Position numbers and translations under genes: made by a program
Part shown: positions 1 to 8,958 of the stretch, piece by piece
Numbering within the stretch: the stretch's first letter is position 1
How the letters are laid out: the number at the start of each line of letters is the position of its first letter
NCBI RefSeq assembly: GCF_900143095.1
Contig: NZ_FRDA01000001.1
Location: forward strand, 567,357 to 631,356
Source of the DNA: Pseudomonas asturiensis
GTDB lineage: Bacteria > Pseudomonadota > Gammaproteobacteria > Pseudomonadales > Pseudomonadaceae
DNA length: 64,000 nucleotides
Reading direction: 5' to 3'
The notes under the pieces: model-generated
What the model saw: only the letters and a program-made list of their open reading frames with translations
Database searches by the model: none
What the model was told of the DNA's origin: nothing

Positions 1-1284
1 CTGGGCAACGGCTACCTGCACGAACTGCCCGACCAGCGTGCAATGGTCGCGGGCGTCAGCGCCTTCAGCCATACACTGATGAGCGTCGACGAACTGCCCG
101 ATGTCCTGGCCAGGGCGTTTGCAGTGTTCGACAGCCAGCGACCGCGACCGGTACACATTGAGTTACCGCTGGACATCATCACGGCGGCTGCGGATCACCT
201 GCAGGTGCGCCCGCGCCAGGTGATCGCCCGCCCAACACCCGACCCGGCAACGATCCAGGAAGCGGCCACTCGCCTGCAGAACGCCAAACGACCGCTTTTG
301 CTGCTGGGCGGTGGTTGCGTGGAGGCCATGCACGAAGCGCGCGAGCTGGCCATTCGTCTCGATGCCCCCACGGCGCTGACCATTAACGCCAAGGGCGTGT
401 TGCCGAGTGATCATCCGTTATTGATCGGCAGCAACCAGTCGCTGATTCCCGTAAGGCAACTGGCGCTGGACGCCGATGTGGTACTGGCAATCGGCACCGA
501 ACTGGGCGAAACCGATTACGACGTGGTGTTTGACGGTAACTTCCGCTTGGGCGGCGAGCTGATTCGTATCGACATCGATGCTGCACAGCTGACCCGCAAC
601 CATACGCCCAGTCTTTCGATTGTCAGCGATGCCAGGTATGCCATGCAGGCGCTGCTGGACGCCTTGCCGCCTCGCCCCGCACGTACCGACAGCCCGGGCG
701 CACAACAGGCCGCCGAGGTTCGCAGGCAACTGGCTGAAGACTTTAGGGGTTGGGCGCATTACCGGAGGTTGTTCGACTGCATCCTTGAGGTGTTGCCCGA
801 CTCGCGCTTTGTCGGCGATTCGACCCAGACCGTTTACAGCGGTAATCACCTGGTCGACCTCGACAGCCCGCGACGCTGGTTCAATGCATCGACCGGTTAC
901 GGCACGCTGGGTTACGGTCTGCCCGCAGCGATCGGTGCGAAGCTTGCCGACCCGACGGTGCCTGTGATCAGTCTGATGGGGGATGGCGGCCTTCAGTTCA
1001 CGTTGCCGGAACTGGCCAGTGCGGTGGAAGCGCGGGTGGGAATCATCGTGCTCCTGTGGAATAACCAGGGGTATGGCGAGATCAAACGCTATATGGAGCG
1101 TCGCGCTATCACGCCGCTGGGCGTAGACATCTATACCCCGGACTTTTTGACCATCGCCCGAGGGTTCGGCTGCCTGGCCGAGCGCGCCCGCGATCATGCG
1201 CACCTGCAAACGCTGCTGCGCGAAGCACCGAGCGACCGGCCGTTGATCATCGAAGTCAACGAAGCTGCACCTTTTGCACCCTAA
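1..1284 (+). CDS. aruI: ThDP-dependent decarboxylase, probable 5-guanidino-2-oxopentanoate (2-ketoarginine) decarboxylase, 5' end outside window
   Basis: The reading frame is open from base 1, so the gene starts upstream and 427 residues are visible. They cover the end of the N-terminal ThDP domain, the central domain and the C-terminal ThDP-binding domain. The cofactor motif is visible as MGDGG near 978-992, followed by WNNQGYG near 1057-1077. The family includes acetolactate synthase and benzoylformate decarboxylase. The HELPDQ and AFAVFDSQRPRPVHIELPLD segments resemble AruI of the arginine transaminase pathway, which decarboxylates 2-ketoarginine to 4-guanidinobutyraldehyde. The aldehyde dehydrogenase 59 bp downstream fits as the next step. 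The exact substrate is inferred from recollection of the family and from the neighbour; another 2-oxoacid decarboxylase is possible. Confidence 0.72.
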   Translation: MGNGYLHELPDQRAMVAGVSAFSHTLMSVDELPDVLARAFAVFDSQRPRPVHIELPLDIITAAADHLQVRPRQVIARPTPDPATIQEAATRLQNAKRPLLLLGGGCVEAMHEARELAIRLDAPTALTINAKGVLPSDHPLLIGSNQSLIPVRQLALDADVVLAIGTELGETDYDVVFDGNFRLGGELIRIDIDAAQLTRNHTPSLSIVSDARYAMQALLDALPPRPARTDSPGAQQAAEVRRQLAEDFRGWAHYRRLFDCILEVLPDSRFVGDSTQTVYSGNHLVDLDSPRRWFNASTGYGTLGYGLPAAIGAKLADPTVPVISLMGDGGLQFTLPELASAVEARVGIIVLLWNNQGYGEIKRYMERRAITPLGVDIYTPDFLTIARGFGCLAERARDHAHLQTLLREAPSDRPLIIEVNEAAPFAP

Positions 1285-1295
1285 ATCCTGAGTGA

Positions 1296-1316
1296 GAGGG
1301 CCTTGTCGAGGCCCTC
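1296..1316 (+). other. Intercistronic hairpin between decarboxylase and aldehyde dehydrogenase
   Basis: Two perfect 7-base arms (GAGGGCC and GGCCCTC) flank a 7-base loop. No U-tract follows, so this is more likely an mRNA stability or attenuation element than a full terminator. A ribosome-binding site (GAGGAG, about 1328-1333) for the next gene follows closely. Confidence 0.45.
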
Positions 1317-1343
1317 AATCGTTGTTTCGAGGAGCGCTGCTCG

Positions 1344-2774
1344 ATGAATACCCCGCATTACATCAACGGTCGATGGCTGGCAGGCGAGGGCAACGATGTC
1401 CTCACCGTGTACGATCCGTCCCTTGGCGAGCCTTTCGCTGAGCTGGTTTCGGCCAGCACTGCGCAGGTCGATCACGCCGTGGCAGCCGCGCGTGCCGCGC
1501 TGCCTGAATGGAAGGCAACGACAGTGACCCACAGGGCGGGTGTCCTGCGCAGCTTTGCAGGGCAGCTCGTTCAGCGCCGGGAGGCATTGATCGCGCTGCA
1601 GATGCGTAATAACGGCAAACCGCGCCATGAGGCCGAAGTGGATCTGGACGATGCTGTAGCGACCTTCAGCTATTACGCTAACCTGATCGAAAGCCAGCCC
1701 TCACATCGCCACGTTGAACTGTCCGTGCCCGGCTTCAGCTCACGCACGCGCCTGGAAGCGGTGGGCGTGGTCGGCTTGATCGTACCGTGGAATTTCCCAT
1801 TGGTGACCAGCGCCTGGAAGCTCGCACCGGCCTTGGCAGCGGGTTGTACGGTGGTGCTCAAACCATCGGAAATCACGCCGCTGATCGAGCAGACCTATGG
1901 CCAGATCGCCGAACACTTGGGGTTGCCGGACGGTGTGCTGAACATCATCAATGGCAAAGCCGAGACCGGCGCAGCGCTGAGCAATCACGCGGGCCTGGAC
2001 AAACTGTCGTTCACGGGGAGCAATGCCGTCGGCACGCAGGTGATGCGCAGCTCGGCGACTCATTATCGGCCAGTGACCCTCGAACTGGGCGGTAAATCGG
2101 CGTTTATCGTGTTCGATGACTGCGATCTGGATCAGGCCGTGGAATGGATTGTGGCGGGTATCTGCTGGAACGCCGGGCAAATGTGCTCGGCCACCTCGCG
2201 TTTGCTGATTCAGGACGGCATCGCCGAAGCGTTGATCCCGCGTCTGCAGGCCGCTTTCCAGAACCTGCGGGTAGGTAATCCCATGGTCGGCGAAGTGGAC
2301 ATGGGGCCGCTGACCAGCGAGGCGCAGTGGCTCAAGGTGCGCGAGTACTTCGCCGTCGCTGAAGGGGAAGGGCTGAGTTGTCTTGCAGGCGCAGGTGCCG
2401 AACCGCAAGGTCAGGGCTGGTTCGTCAGCCCGACGCTGTACACCGATGTGCCCGATGGGAGTCGGTTGTGGCGTGAAGAGATCTTCGGCCCGGTGCTATG
2501 CACCCGACGTTTCAGCACTGAAGACGAGGCCATCGCCCTGGCCAATGACAGTCGCTTCGGTCTGGTGGCCACCGTTGCCAGTGCAGACGTTGAGCGTGCC
2601 GAACGGGTCGCTGATGCACTGGACGTCGGCCATGTGTGGATCAATTCGATTCAGGCGGTTTTCGTCGAAACGTCCTGGGGCGGCACCAAGGGCAGCGGCA
2701 TCGGGCGTGAGCTAGGTCCCTGGGGGCTGGCTGCCTATCAGTCGGTCAAGCATGTGACGCGGTGTGTGGGATAG
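1344..2774 (+). CDS. NAD(P)-dependent aldehyde dehydrogenase (betaine-aldehyde-dehydrogenase-like)
   Basis: This 476-residue protein has the full aldehyde dehydrogenase fold. Visible signatures are the VPWNFPL segment, the VLKPSEITPL cofactor region, the catalytic glutamate in LELGGKS (Glu247) and the nucleophile in GQMCSA (Cys281). The C-terminal SGIGRELGPWG motif is typical of the betaine/aminoaldehyde branch. It should oxidise an aldehyde to an acid in the cytoplasm. Because it follows a probable 2-ketoarginine decarboxylase, 4-guanidinobutyraldehyde is the best substrate guess, by inference from context. GAGGAG lies about 10 bases before the ATG. The length is normal and nothing is broken. 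Confidence 0.9.
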   Translation: MNTPHYINGRWLAGEGNDVLTVYDPSLGEPFAELVSASTAQVDHAVAAARAALPEWKATTVTHRAGVLRSFAGQLVQRREALIALQMRNNGKPRHEAEVDLDDAVATFSYYANLIESQPSHRHVELSVPGFSSRTRLEAVGVVGLIVPWNFPLVTSAWKLAPALAAGCTVVLKPSEITPLIEQTYGQIAEHLGLPDGVLNIINGKAETGAALSNHAGLDKLSFTGSNAVGTQVMRSSATHYRPVTLELGGKSAFIVFDDCDLDQAVEWIVAGICWNAGQMCSATSRLLIQDGIAEALIPRLQAAFQNLRVGNPMVGEVDMGPLTSEAQWLKVREYFAVAEGEGLSCLAGAGAEPQGQGWFVSPTLYTDVPDGSRLWREEIFGPVLCTRRFSTEDEAIALANDSRFGLVATVASADVERAERVADALDVGHVWINSIQAVFVETSWGGTKGSGIGRELGPWGLAAYQSVKHVTRCVG

Positions 2775-2798
2775 TAGGTCAACACGCAGACCCAGCAG

Positions 2799-3479
2799 TC
2801 AGGAGCGCCGACGCTCGAAATTCGCACGCAGCAGCTTCGTGCTCAAGTCTTCCCAGTGCTCGACGAACGCTGTGCGAGCGGTTTCGAAGTCCCTGCTGCG
2901 CAGGCACTCGATCAAGTGCTCGTGATCGGCAATGATCTGCTTGGGATCTTCGTAGCAGGGCTGCTGCAACACGAGCAGCAGCTCAATCTCGCTTTCCAGC
3001 ATCGCGTAACTGCGCTGCAAGCGCGGGCTGCCACTGGCGCGGATGATTGCCCGATGGAAGTCGCCATCTGCCGTAACGATTTCTGAACGGGGCGCGTCAG
3101 CAGGTGCGTTGCGCAGTTTCTCCACAGCACTCAGGGCGTCGGCTGGAACGACGCCGTTGAGGATGATCATCCGTACCGCTTCGGTTTCCAGAACACCTCG
3201 CAACCTGGCAATGTCCACAATATCGTTCGGCCCGAACTCAGGGATGCAGAAGCCGCGATGGGGCACCTTCAGCAGTAATCCCAACGCGACGAGCAACTGC
3301 GCGGCGCTTCGGAAGGTGTTGCGCGCGACCTCGTACTCGTCGGCCATTTTCACATCACGCAAAAACTCGCCTGGCTCGAAGTCACCGTTCAGGATTCGGG
3401 CTTTCAGTTTTTCGGCCAGCGCCTCGACAGCCGAAGGCCTGGGCGAGTGCGTTTCAATGGATTCGTGAAAAGACGTCAT
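2799..3479 (-). CDS. GntR-family transcriptional regulator, FCD subfamily
   Basis: The 226-residue protein has an N-terminal winged helix-turn-helix (about residues 15-80, with the MADEYEVARNTFRSAAQ helix pair) and a helical C-terminal FCD effector domain with a metal-site-like GDFHRAII and DHEHLIE pattern. I chose the ATG at 3479 because upstream codons encode a non-homologous low-complexity extension. The gene is divergent from the kinase/phospho-lyase run and convergent with the aldehyde dehydrogenase. FCD regulators usually bind a small carboxylic acid or amino acid and repress an adjacent catabolic operon. The likely target is the run starting at 3778, through the palindrome at 3572-3584. 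Confidence 0.85.
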   Translation of the reverse strand: MTSFHESIETHSPRPSAVEALAEKLKARILNGDFEPGEFLRDVKMADEYEVARNTFRSAAQLLVALGLLLKVPHRGFCIPEFGPNDIVDIARLRGVLETEAVRMIILNGVVPADALSAVEKLRNAPADAPRSEIVTADGDFHRAIIRASGSPRLQRSYAMLESEIELLLVLQQPCYEDPKQIIADHEHLIECLRSRDFETARTAFVEHWEDLSTKLLRANFERRRS

Positions 3480-3571
3480 TTTATACAAGACCAAGGTGAA
3501 GGCTCTGCCGAGGGCCGATTCTAATACGGTTTGACAGCGGCGTGCCAGATGCCAGCCTGGCAATCGCCATA

Positions 3572-3584
3572 ATTGTCCAACAAT
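3572..3584. promoter_or_regulatory. Candidate GntR operator in divergent promoter region
   Basis: The sequence ATTGTCCAACAAT has 5-base arms that are exact inverted repeats around a 3-base centre. This resembles the short palindromes bound by FCD-type GntR regulators. It lies in an AT-rich 298-bp intergenic region, between the regulator start at 3479 and the kinase start at 3778. Binding is inferred. Confidence 0.45.
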
Positions 3585-3777
3585 ATTAATTTTCTATTTG
3601 AAAAAACGAAAAGAATTTATCTATGTAAAACAGCTATATAGATGATTTTTTAGCCAAATCCCTTATGCGCTCTTCTAAAAACCTCACCTGATACTCTTTC
3701 AATTTAAAAAGTTGTAGCACAATATCTGGGCATCAAGAGCCGCAGTACATGGCATGCTCAAGGCCTGGAGTTCAGTG

Positions 3778-4863
3778 ATGCAAGTGATTCGGGAAGATAC
3801 ATTCAGCGATGGCCTCAAGAGCCTGCAAGGCGACCTGGCGGCTCCTTTCACGGCGGTTTCGCTGGAAGAGGGCGGACGAATTCTCCAGGACCTGTTCGGG
3901 ATCGATGCTGTTCTGACACGATTTGCGACGGAGAAAGACGATACGTTTCGATGCGACACTGAAAACGGTCAATCCTGCGTTCTTAAAATCGCCAACCCTC
4001 AGGAAGCACCGCAGGAGCTTTCCCTGCAAATCGAAGTGTTGCGGCATATCGAGCGCCAGGCTCCGCAGCTTCCGATCTCTCGGGTTTATCAGTCTCTGGA
4101 TGGACACTGCCTGACTCCGGTCACAACGCAGCACGGAGAATCACGGCAAGTCAGGCTGATGAGCTTCCTTCCGGGAACGCCGCTGGATAAAACCACCATG
4201 AATGCGCAAGGTCGCGAGCACATTGGTGAACTGCTGGCTCACCTGCGGCTGGCCACCGCAGATTTTTCCCATCCGGCGGAGTCTCGCAAAGTGTGTTGGG
4301 ACGTCCAGAATCTCAGCATGCTTGAACCACTGATGAGGTGCGTCGCCGAGCCGCAACGCCGCCAACAGCTGGAGAAGGGGCTGGTGCGTTTTTTCGACAT
4401 CGAGGAACGCATCGCCGGCTGTAGAAAGCAGGTGCTGCATAACGATTTCAACACCTCAAACATCGTTGTCGATGCGCACAAGCAGCAGTGTGTCAGCGGA
4501 ATCATTGACTTCGGCGATACGGTCAAGACCGCCATCGCGATCGACGTATCTACGGCCATGATGAACCAGCTGGCCATCGTAAAAGTGGGTAATGAGGCCG
4601 ATATCTTCGCGCCGGCTAAAGACCTCTTGAAGGGGTATCTGCGCGTCGCCGACCTGACCGCCGAGGAGCTTTCCCTCATCCCGCACCTGGCCATGGCGCG
4701 CCTGGTGGCCAGAGCGTTGCTCACCACCTGGCGATCGCAGCTCTTCCCGCAAAACAGTGCCTACATTCTGAGGAACGCAGCGCCAGGCTGGGCACAGCTC
4801 GACTGGATGCTCAGCCGTTCACCGTCGCACCTGTCAGAACTGCTGATGTCGTTCGCCGATTAA
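3778..4863 (+). CDS. APH-fold small-molecule kinase, hydroxylysine-kinase-like
   Basis: This 361-residue protein belongs to the aminoglycoside phosphotransferase/choline kinase fold. The Brenner motif with the catalytic aspartate is LHNDFNTSN (His221, Asp223, Asn228), and the metal-binding aspartate is in IIDFGD (Asp244). I chose the second ATG at 3778 because GGAG sits 7 bases upstream; an ATG at 3754 is also in frame. The next gene, 24 bases on, is a class III PLP enzyme of the phospho-lyase type. Kinase plus phospho-lyase is the known logic for hydroxylysine and ethanolamine breakdown: phosphorylate the hydroxyl, then eliminate phosphate and ammonia. The substrate here is probably a hydroxylated amino acid or amine, but this is inferred. 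A role in drug resistance is unlikely given the context. Confidence 0.75.
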   Translation: MQVIREDTFSDGLKSLQGDLAAPFTAVSLEEGGRILQDLFGIDAVLTRFATEKDDTFRCDTENGQSCVLKIANPQEAPQELSLQIEVLRHIERQAPQLPISRVYQSLDGHCLTPVTTQHGESRQVRLMSFLPGTPLDKTTMNAQGREHIGELLAHLRLATADFSHPAESRKVCWDVQNLSMLEPLMRCVAEPQRRQQLEKGLVRFFDIEERIAGCRKQVLHNDFNTSNIVVDAHKQQCVSGIIDFGDTVKTAIAIDVSTAMMNQLAIVKVGNEADIFAPAKDLLKGYLRVADLTAEELSLIPHLAMARLVARALLTTWRSQLFPQNSAYILRNAAPGWAQLDWMLSRSPSHLSELLMSFAD

Positions 4864-4887
4864 TCCACCCCAGTGAGTGAGTATTAA

Positions 4888-6243
4888 ATGAGCAATGTAA
4901 AAATCGAGGCTGTCCGTGGTGACATGCCCAACGGATTCAATCCTGCCCATCTTGATCACCTGGATGCCGCGGCACGCGAGCACATTCAGCGAAGGGCCAA
5001 CCTGTTGGGCCCGGCCTACCGATTGTTCTACAACGAACCCGTGGGTGTGGTGCGCGGCAAGGGTGCTTACCTTTACGACAAGCAAGGCAATGAGTACCTG
5101 GACGCCTACAACAATGTCGTCTCGGTCGGACACTGCCACCCTCGAGTGATCGCAGCGATCACCGAGCAGATGGGCATTCTGTGCAGCCACACGCGCTACA
5201 TGCAGGACGGCATTCTGGATTACGCCGAGCAGCTGCGTGCCACAGCGGACGGTGAGATAGGGGCTGACGGGCACCTGATGTTTACCTGCAGCGGTTCGGA
5301 AGCCAATGACCTGGCCATCCGTATTGCACGTCATCACACCGGTAACACCGGCGTTATTGTGACCTCGGAGGCTTACCACGGAAACTCTGCAACCGTGGCT
5401 GCGTTTTCACCGTCGCTGGGAGCCAACGCCAGGCTTGATCCTTACGTTCGCTGCGTACCAGCGCCCGATTCTTATCGCATCCCGCGTGAGGCACTGGGTC
5501 GCTACATGGCGGATCAGGTCTCGGCGCAGATTCAGGACATTCAACGCCATGGCGGCGGGGTGGCCGCGTTCATTGCCGACTGCCTGTTTTCGTCCGACGG
5601 CGTGTTCTGTGATCCGGTAGATCTATTCGCTCCAATCGCCGAGGTGGTGCGCAAAGCCGGTGGCCTGTTTATCGCCGACGAGGTTCAGTCAGGGTTCGGC
5701 CGCAGCGGAACACACTTCTGGGGGCATCAACGTCACGGCGTCATACCGGACATCATCACCATGGGCAAACCGATGGGTAACGGCTACCCCGTTGCAGGCT
5801 TGATGGTGCATCCGCAAGTGGTTGCCGGATTTGGTCGCGACATGCGCTATTTCAATACCTTTGGCGGCAACAGTGTCGCGATTGCTGCGGCCCAGGCAAC
5901 GTTCGACGTCATCAAGGAAGAGCAGCTCATGCTCAATGCCAACCGGGTTGGAGGTCTGATACTGGCCGGCCTCAAAGACCTGGCGCGCCGATATGAACAG
6001 ATCGGCGATGTGCGTGGCACCGGTATGTACTTCGCAGTGGAACTGGTCACTGACCGGGCGAGCAAGGTCCCTGACATGAAGACTGCGCTGCGACTGGTCA
6101 ACCACTTGCGTGAACAACGCGTGCTTATTTCCGCCACCGGCCCACAGGCGAGCATTCTGAAGATTCGCCCTCCCTTGATATGGACTGAACGAGAAGCGGG
6201 TCGTCTGCTCGATGCGCTGGAAAATGCGTTTTGCGCACTGTGA
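4888..6243 (+). CDS. Class III PLP enzyme, AGXT2L-type amine-phosphate phospho-lyase (annotated usually as aminotransferase)
   Basis: The 451-residue protein is a complete fold-type I class III PLP enzyme. The DEVQSGFGR stretch carries the PLP-pyridine aspartate (Asp264) and the MGKPMGNG motif carries the Schiff-base lysine (Lys294). The N-terminal half (RAxGxYLYDxxGxEYLD, NVVSVGHCHP, SGSEANDLA) is close to my recollection of human ethanolamine-phosphate and phosphohydroxylysine phospho-lyases, more than to ornithine-type aminotransferases. With the upstream kinase it likely converts a phosphorylated amino alcohol to an aldehyde, releasing phosphate and ammonia. A true transaminase role cannot be excluded from sequence alone. 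Confidence 0.8.
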   Translation: MSNVKIEAVRGDMPNGFNPAHLDHLDAAAREHIQRRANLLGPAYRLFYNEPVGVVRGKGAYLYDKQGNEYLDAYNNVVSVGHCHPRVIAAITEQMGILCSHTRYMQDGILDYAEQLRATADGEIGADGHLMFTCSGSEANDLAIRIARHHTGNTGVIVTSEAYHGNSATVAAFSPSLGANARLDPYVRCVPAPDSYRIPREALGRYMADQVSAQIQDIQRHGGGVAAFIADCLFSSDGVFCDPVDLFAPIAEVVRKAGGLFIADEVQSGFGRSGTHFWGHQRHGVIPDIITMGKPMGNGYPVAGLMVHPQVVAGFGRDMRYFNTFGGNSVAIAAAQATFDVIKEEQLMLNANRVGGLILAGLKDLARRYEQIGDVRGTGMYFAVELVTDRASKVPDMKTALRLVNHLREQRVLISATGPQASILKIRPPLIWTEREAGRLLDALENAFCAL

Positions 6244-6437
6244 AAACACGGGCCTGTCTCGTCAGCAAAGTCTGCCGAGGCAAGCCTGTTAAACGGTGTT
6301 TCGTACCAGAAAGTCCGCACTTTCAACCGTTTATGCATGGCTTCATGGTGGTGTAATAAATCCATGCTGCACAGACGCTCTGGTACCAATCAATGCTTGC
6401 CTCGTTATGACTTCACTCTTCACTCAGGACTGCATTC

Positions 6438-7106
6438 ATGAGCTTTCTTCGCCCCAAATACATCACCTTCGACTGCTACGGTACCTTGACCAACTTCAAG
6501 ACGGCAGCCCTGACGCGCGAGTTGTTTGCCGACCGCGTCTCCTCTGAGCGGATGGATCAGTTCATCAAGGACTTTGCCGCTTACCGCCTGGATCAGGTCA
6601 TGGGCGACTGGCAACCTTATGACGAGATTCTCAAGACCGCCCTGGCACGCACCTGCAAGCGCTGGGGTATCGAATACCGCGGCGAAGGTCAGGTGTACTA
6701 CGATGCTGTGCCGACCTGGGGCCCGCATGCGGACGTGCCGGCCGGGCTTGCGAAAATTGCCGACAAGATTCCGTTGGTGATCTTCTCGAACGCCATGGAC
6801 GAGCAGATCATGTCCAACGTCGACCAACTGGGGGCTCCCTTCCATAAAGTCTTTACCGCCCAGCAAGCCCAGGCGTACAAGCCGCGCCTCGCTGCTTTCG
6901 AGTACATGCTTGATAGCCTGGGCTGTGGGCCAGAGGATGTCTTGCACGTGTCCTCAAGCTTTCGTTACGACTTGATGTCGGCACATGACATGAAGATCAA
7001 GCACAAGGCTTTTGTTGCCCGTGGTCATGAACAGCCCGCAAACGCCGCGTTCGGCTACCACCAGATTCCGGACATTGGCGGGCTTCCAGGTTTGGTCGGT
7101 CTCTGA
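6438..7106 (+). CDS. HAD-superfamily hydrolase, type II haloacid dehalogenase-like
   Basis: The 222-residue protein starts with the HAD motif I FDCYGTL (nucleophile Asp12). It also has a motif II serine in IFSNAMDEQ and a motif III lysine in AYKPRLAAFEY. The all-helical cap of haloacid dehalogenases fits the region between about residues 20 and 95. It lies 194 bases after the phospho-lyase and 110 bases before the FAD oxidase, all on the same strand. Likely reactions are hydrolysis of a small phosphate ester or of a halogenated acid. Given the neighbouring kinase, phosphatase-type editing or salvage of the phosphorylated intermediate is plausible, but unproven. Confidence 0.82.
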   Translation: MSFLRPKYITFDCYGTLTNFKTAALTRELFADRVSSERMDQFIKDFAAYRLDQVMGDWQPYDEILKTALARTCKRWGIEYRGEGQVYYDAVPTWGPHADVPAGLAKIADKIPLVIFSNAMDEQIMSNVDQLGAPFHKVFTAQQAQAYKPRLAAFEYMLDSLGCGPEDVLHVSSSFRYDLMSAHDMKIKHKAFVARGHEQPANAAFGYHQIPDIGGLPGLVGL

Positions 7107-7216
7107 CGCCTGCGAACGTTCAACGCTAAAAGCAGGCAGGCCGGGTCGATATCGAACCTGGTCCTTCCTGATGAACATCGACTGTGCCTTCACCGTCCCA
7201 AAGGAATACCCAAAGC

Positions 7217-8542
7217 ATGCCAGCGCCTTTAACTGCTGTAGAAACGTCTCCCGAACTGCCTGCGGACGCTGATGTGGTCGTGATTGGCGGCGGCATCATC
7301 GGCGCGTTTACCGCCTACTACCTGGCCAAACGCGGCATGAAAGTCGCGCTGGTCGAAAAAGGTCGTATCGGGGCGGAACAATCAAGCCGTAACTGGGGCT
7401 GGTGTCGTCAGCAGAACCGCGATGCACGGGAATTGCCCATGGCCACCAAAAGCCTGGAGTTGTGGGAGCAGTTCGGTGCTGAAACCGGCGAGCAGACGGG
7501 CTTTACCCGATGTGGCTTGCTCTACCTCAGCAATGACGAAAAGGAGATTGCCGGCTGGGCGCGCTGGGGGGATTTTGCCCGCACGGTTGGTGTCGAGACT
7601 CATACGCTCACTGCACAACAGGCCGCTGAGCGGGGCCGGGCGACTGGTCAGCAATGGAAAGGGGGCGTTTTTTCACCTACCGACGGCATCGCAGATCCAT
7701 CCCGTGCAGCCCCTGCGGTCGCACGCGCAATCATGGCGCTGGGCGGTACGGTGCATCAGGGCTGCGCGGTACGAGGCATCGAGACCCAGGCCGGTCGACT
7801 GTCTGGCGTCGTGACTGAAAAAGGCGTGATCCGTACACGGCTCGCGGTGCTCTCGGCAGGCGCATGGGCGTCGTCGTTCTGCCACCAGTACGGCATTCGC
7901 TTTCCTCAGGCCACCATTCGCCAGACCGTGCTTTCGGTCACCGCACCCAACGATGAAATCCCCAGCGCGCTGCATACCACCAACGTCTCCATGACACGCC
8001 GCTTTGACGGCAGTTACACGCTGGCGATCAGCGGAAGAGGGCGCGTGGACCCCACGCCGCAACTGGTACGCTTCTCCGCGCAATTCCTGCCAATGTTTCA
8101 CCGCAGGTGGCGAAACCTTGCGCCGGGTGGGCTGGAGGGTATGCGCGCAGGTCATGAAGGCTGGAAACGCTGGAGCCTTGACCAACCGACGCCAATGGAA
8201 AAAATGAGAATTCTCGACCCCACAGCCGATGCGTCCGCCGTCGCGCTGACCTACAAGCGTGCTCAGGAACTGGTTCCTGCGCTGAGAGAGTCATCCATCA
8301 AGGCGGCCTGGGCGGGCTACGTGGACAGCACCCCTGACGGGGTTCCTGGCATCGGCGAAATGGCCAGCTTGCCAGGCCTGGTCCTTGCCGCTGGCTTCAG
8401 CGGACACGGCTTCGGGATCGGTCCAGGCGCAGGGCATTTGATCGCCGACATCGTCAGCGGCGTCGCACCTATCGTTGATCCGAAACCCTATCATCCGGAT
8501 CGGTTCAGGCGTTCTGCGTGGGGGAAGGTGGCTGATTTCTGA
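7217..8542 (+). CDS. FAD-dependent amine/amino-acid oxidase (DAO family)
   Basis: The 441-residue protein has the dinucleotide-binding motif VVVIGGGIIGAF with an acidic strand end (VALVEKGRIG), and SSRNWGW, typical of the glycine oxidase/sarcosine oxidase/DadA-like DAO family. The C-terminal GFSGHGFGIGPGAG contacts FAD in this family. The start at 7217 follows AAGGA with 11-base spacing; an in-frame GTG at 7184 lacks support. It should oxidise a primary or secondary amine, or an amino acid, to an imine with hydrogen peroxide or quinone reduction. It closes the catabolic run. A paralogue lies at 62427-63731. Confidence 0.88.
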   Translation: MPAPLTAVETSPELPADADVVVIGGGIIGAFTAYYLAKRGMKVALVEKGRIGAEQSSRNWGWCRQQNRDARELPMATKSLELWEQFGAETGEQTGFTRCGLLYLSNDEKEIAGWARWGDFARTVGVETHTLTAQQAAERGRATGQQWKGGVFSPTDGIADPSRAAPAVARAIMALGGTVHQGCAVRGIETQAGRLSGVVTEKGVIRTRLAVLSAGAWASSFCHQYGIRFPQATIRQTVLSVTAPNDEIPSALHTTNVSMTRRFDGSYTLAISGRGRVDPTPQLVRFSAQFLPMFHRRWRNLAPGGLEGMRAGHEGWKRWSLDQPTPMEKMRILDPTADASAVALTYKRAQELVPALRESSIKAAWAGYVDSTPDGVPGIGEMASLPGLVLAAGFSGHGFGIGPGAGHLIADIVSGVAPIVDPKPYHPDRFRRSAWGKVADF

Positions 8543-8958
8543 AGCGCTGCCAAGCGAGTGCCGTGCGTTGTTCGCGGCCAGCCATAATCAGCCAAAAGAA
8601 GTCATCGACCCTAAAGAGTTCAGGACCCTAAAGAGTTCAGGACCCGTGCGACCGTTACCACAGCCGCACTCAATGCGGCTGCCAGGATGATAAGCACCCA
8701 TTTGGCGGCAGTGATATCGGCTTGCGGGGTAAGTTTATGGATGTCGGTTGGCACATTAATGGATGCACAGGTCTGCGGGTACGGTTTCGGAATTAATCGT
8801 AGTTTGCTACGCGATGGCAATGACGATGCTGTTATCGCTGTCCAGCCCCATGAAAGTATCTCGTGTAGGATGAGTCGTGATCAGAGACTGCGCTGTCGCA
8901 CTATGTTTTGAAGTGCGACACGTGTCGTCCTCCGCACACCGATACAAGGATTCATTTG
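8543..8958. other. 416-bp intergenic stretch with a tandem repeat and no convincing gene
   Basis: The stretch separates the FAD oxidase from the quinone-reductase-like gene. It contains 2.3 copies of a 17-base repeat (8607-8645). On the minus strand there is an open frame at 8620-8820 whose C-terminal third is hydrophobic (WVLIILAAALSAAVVTVARV). That frame could be a small membrane protein or the remnant of a larger gene, but it lacks a clear ribosome-binding site, so I do not call it. Confidence 0.5.
8607..8645. repeat. 17-bp direct tandem repeat, 2.3 copies
   Basis: GACCCTAAAGAGTTCAG occurs exactly at 8607-8623 and again at 8624-8640, followed by a third partial GACCC. It may be a replication-slippage product in non-coding DNA. 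Confidence 0.9.

Noticed and set aside
418..1209. Long open frame antisense to the decarboxylase gene
   Set aside because: It is a shadow of the GC-rich coding strand, has low-complexity composition and no ribosome-binding site.
1740..2408. Long open frame antisense to the aldehyde dehydrogenase
   Set aside because: The sense gene has full catalytic motifs; the antisense product resembles nothing and is explained by codon bias.
8620..8820. Minus-strand 66-codon frame with a hydrophobic C-terminal part
   Set aside because: No ribosome-binding site and the frame includes the tandem repeat; it might be a remnant but cannot be supported as a gene.
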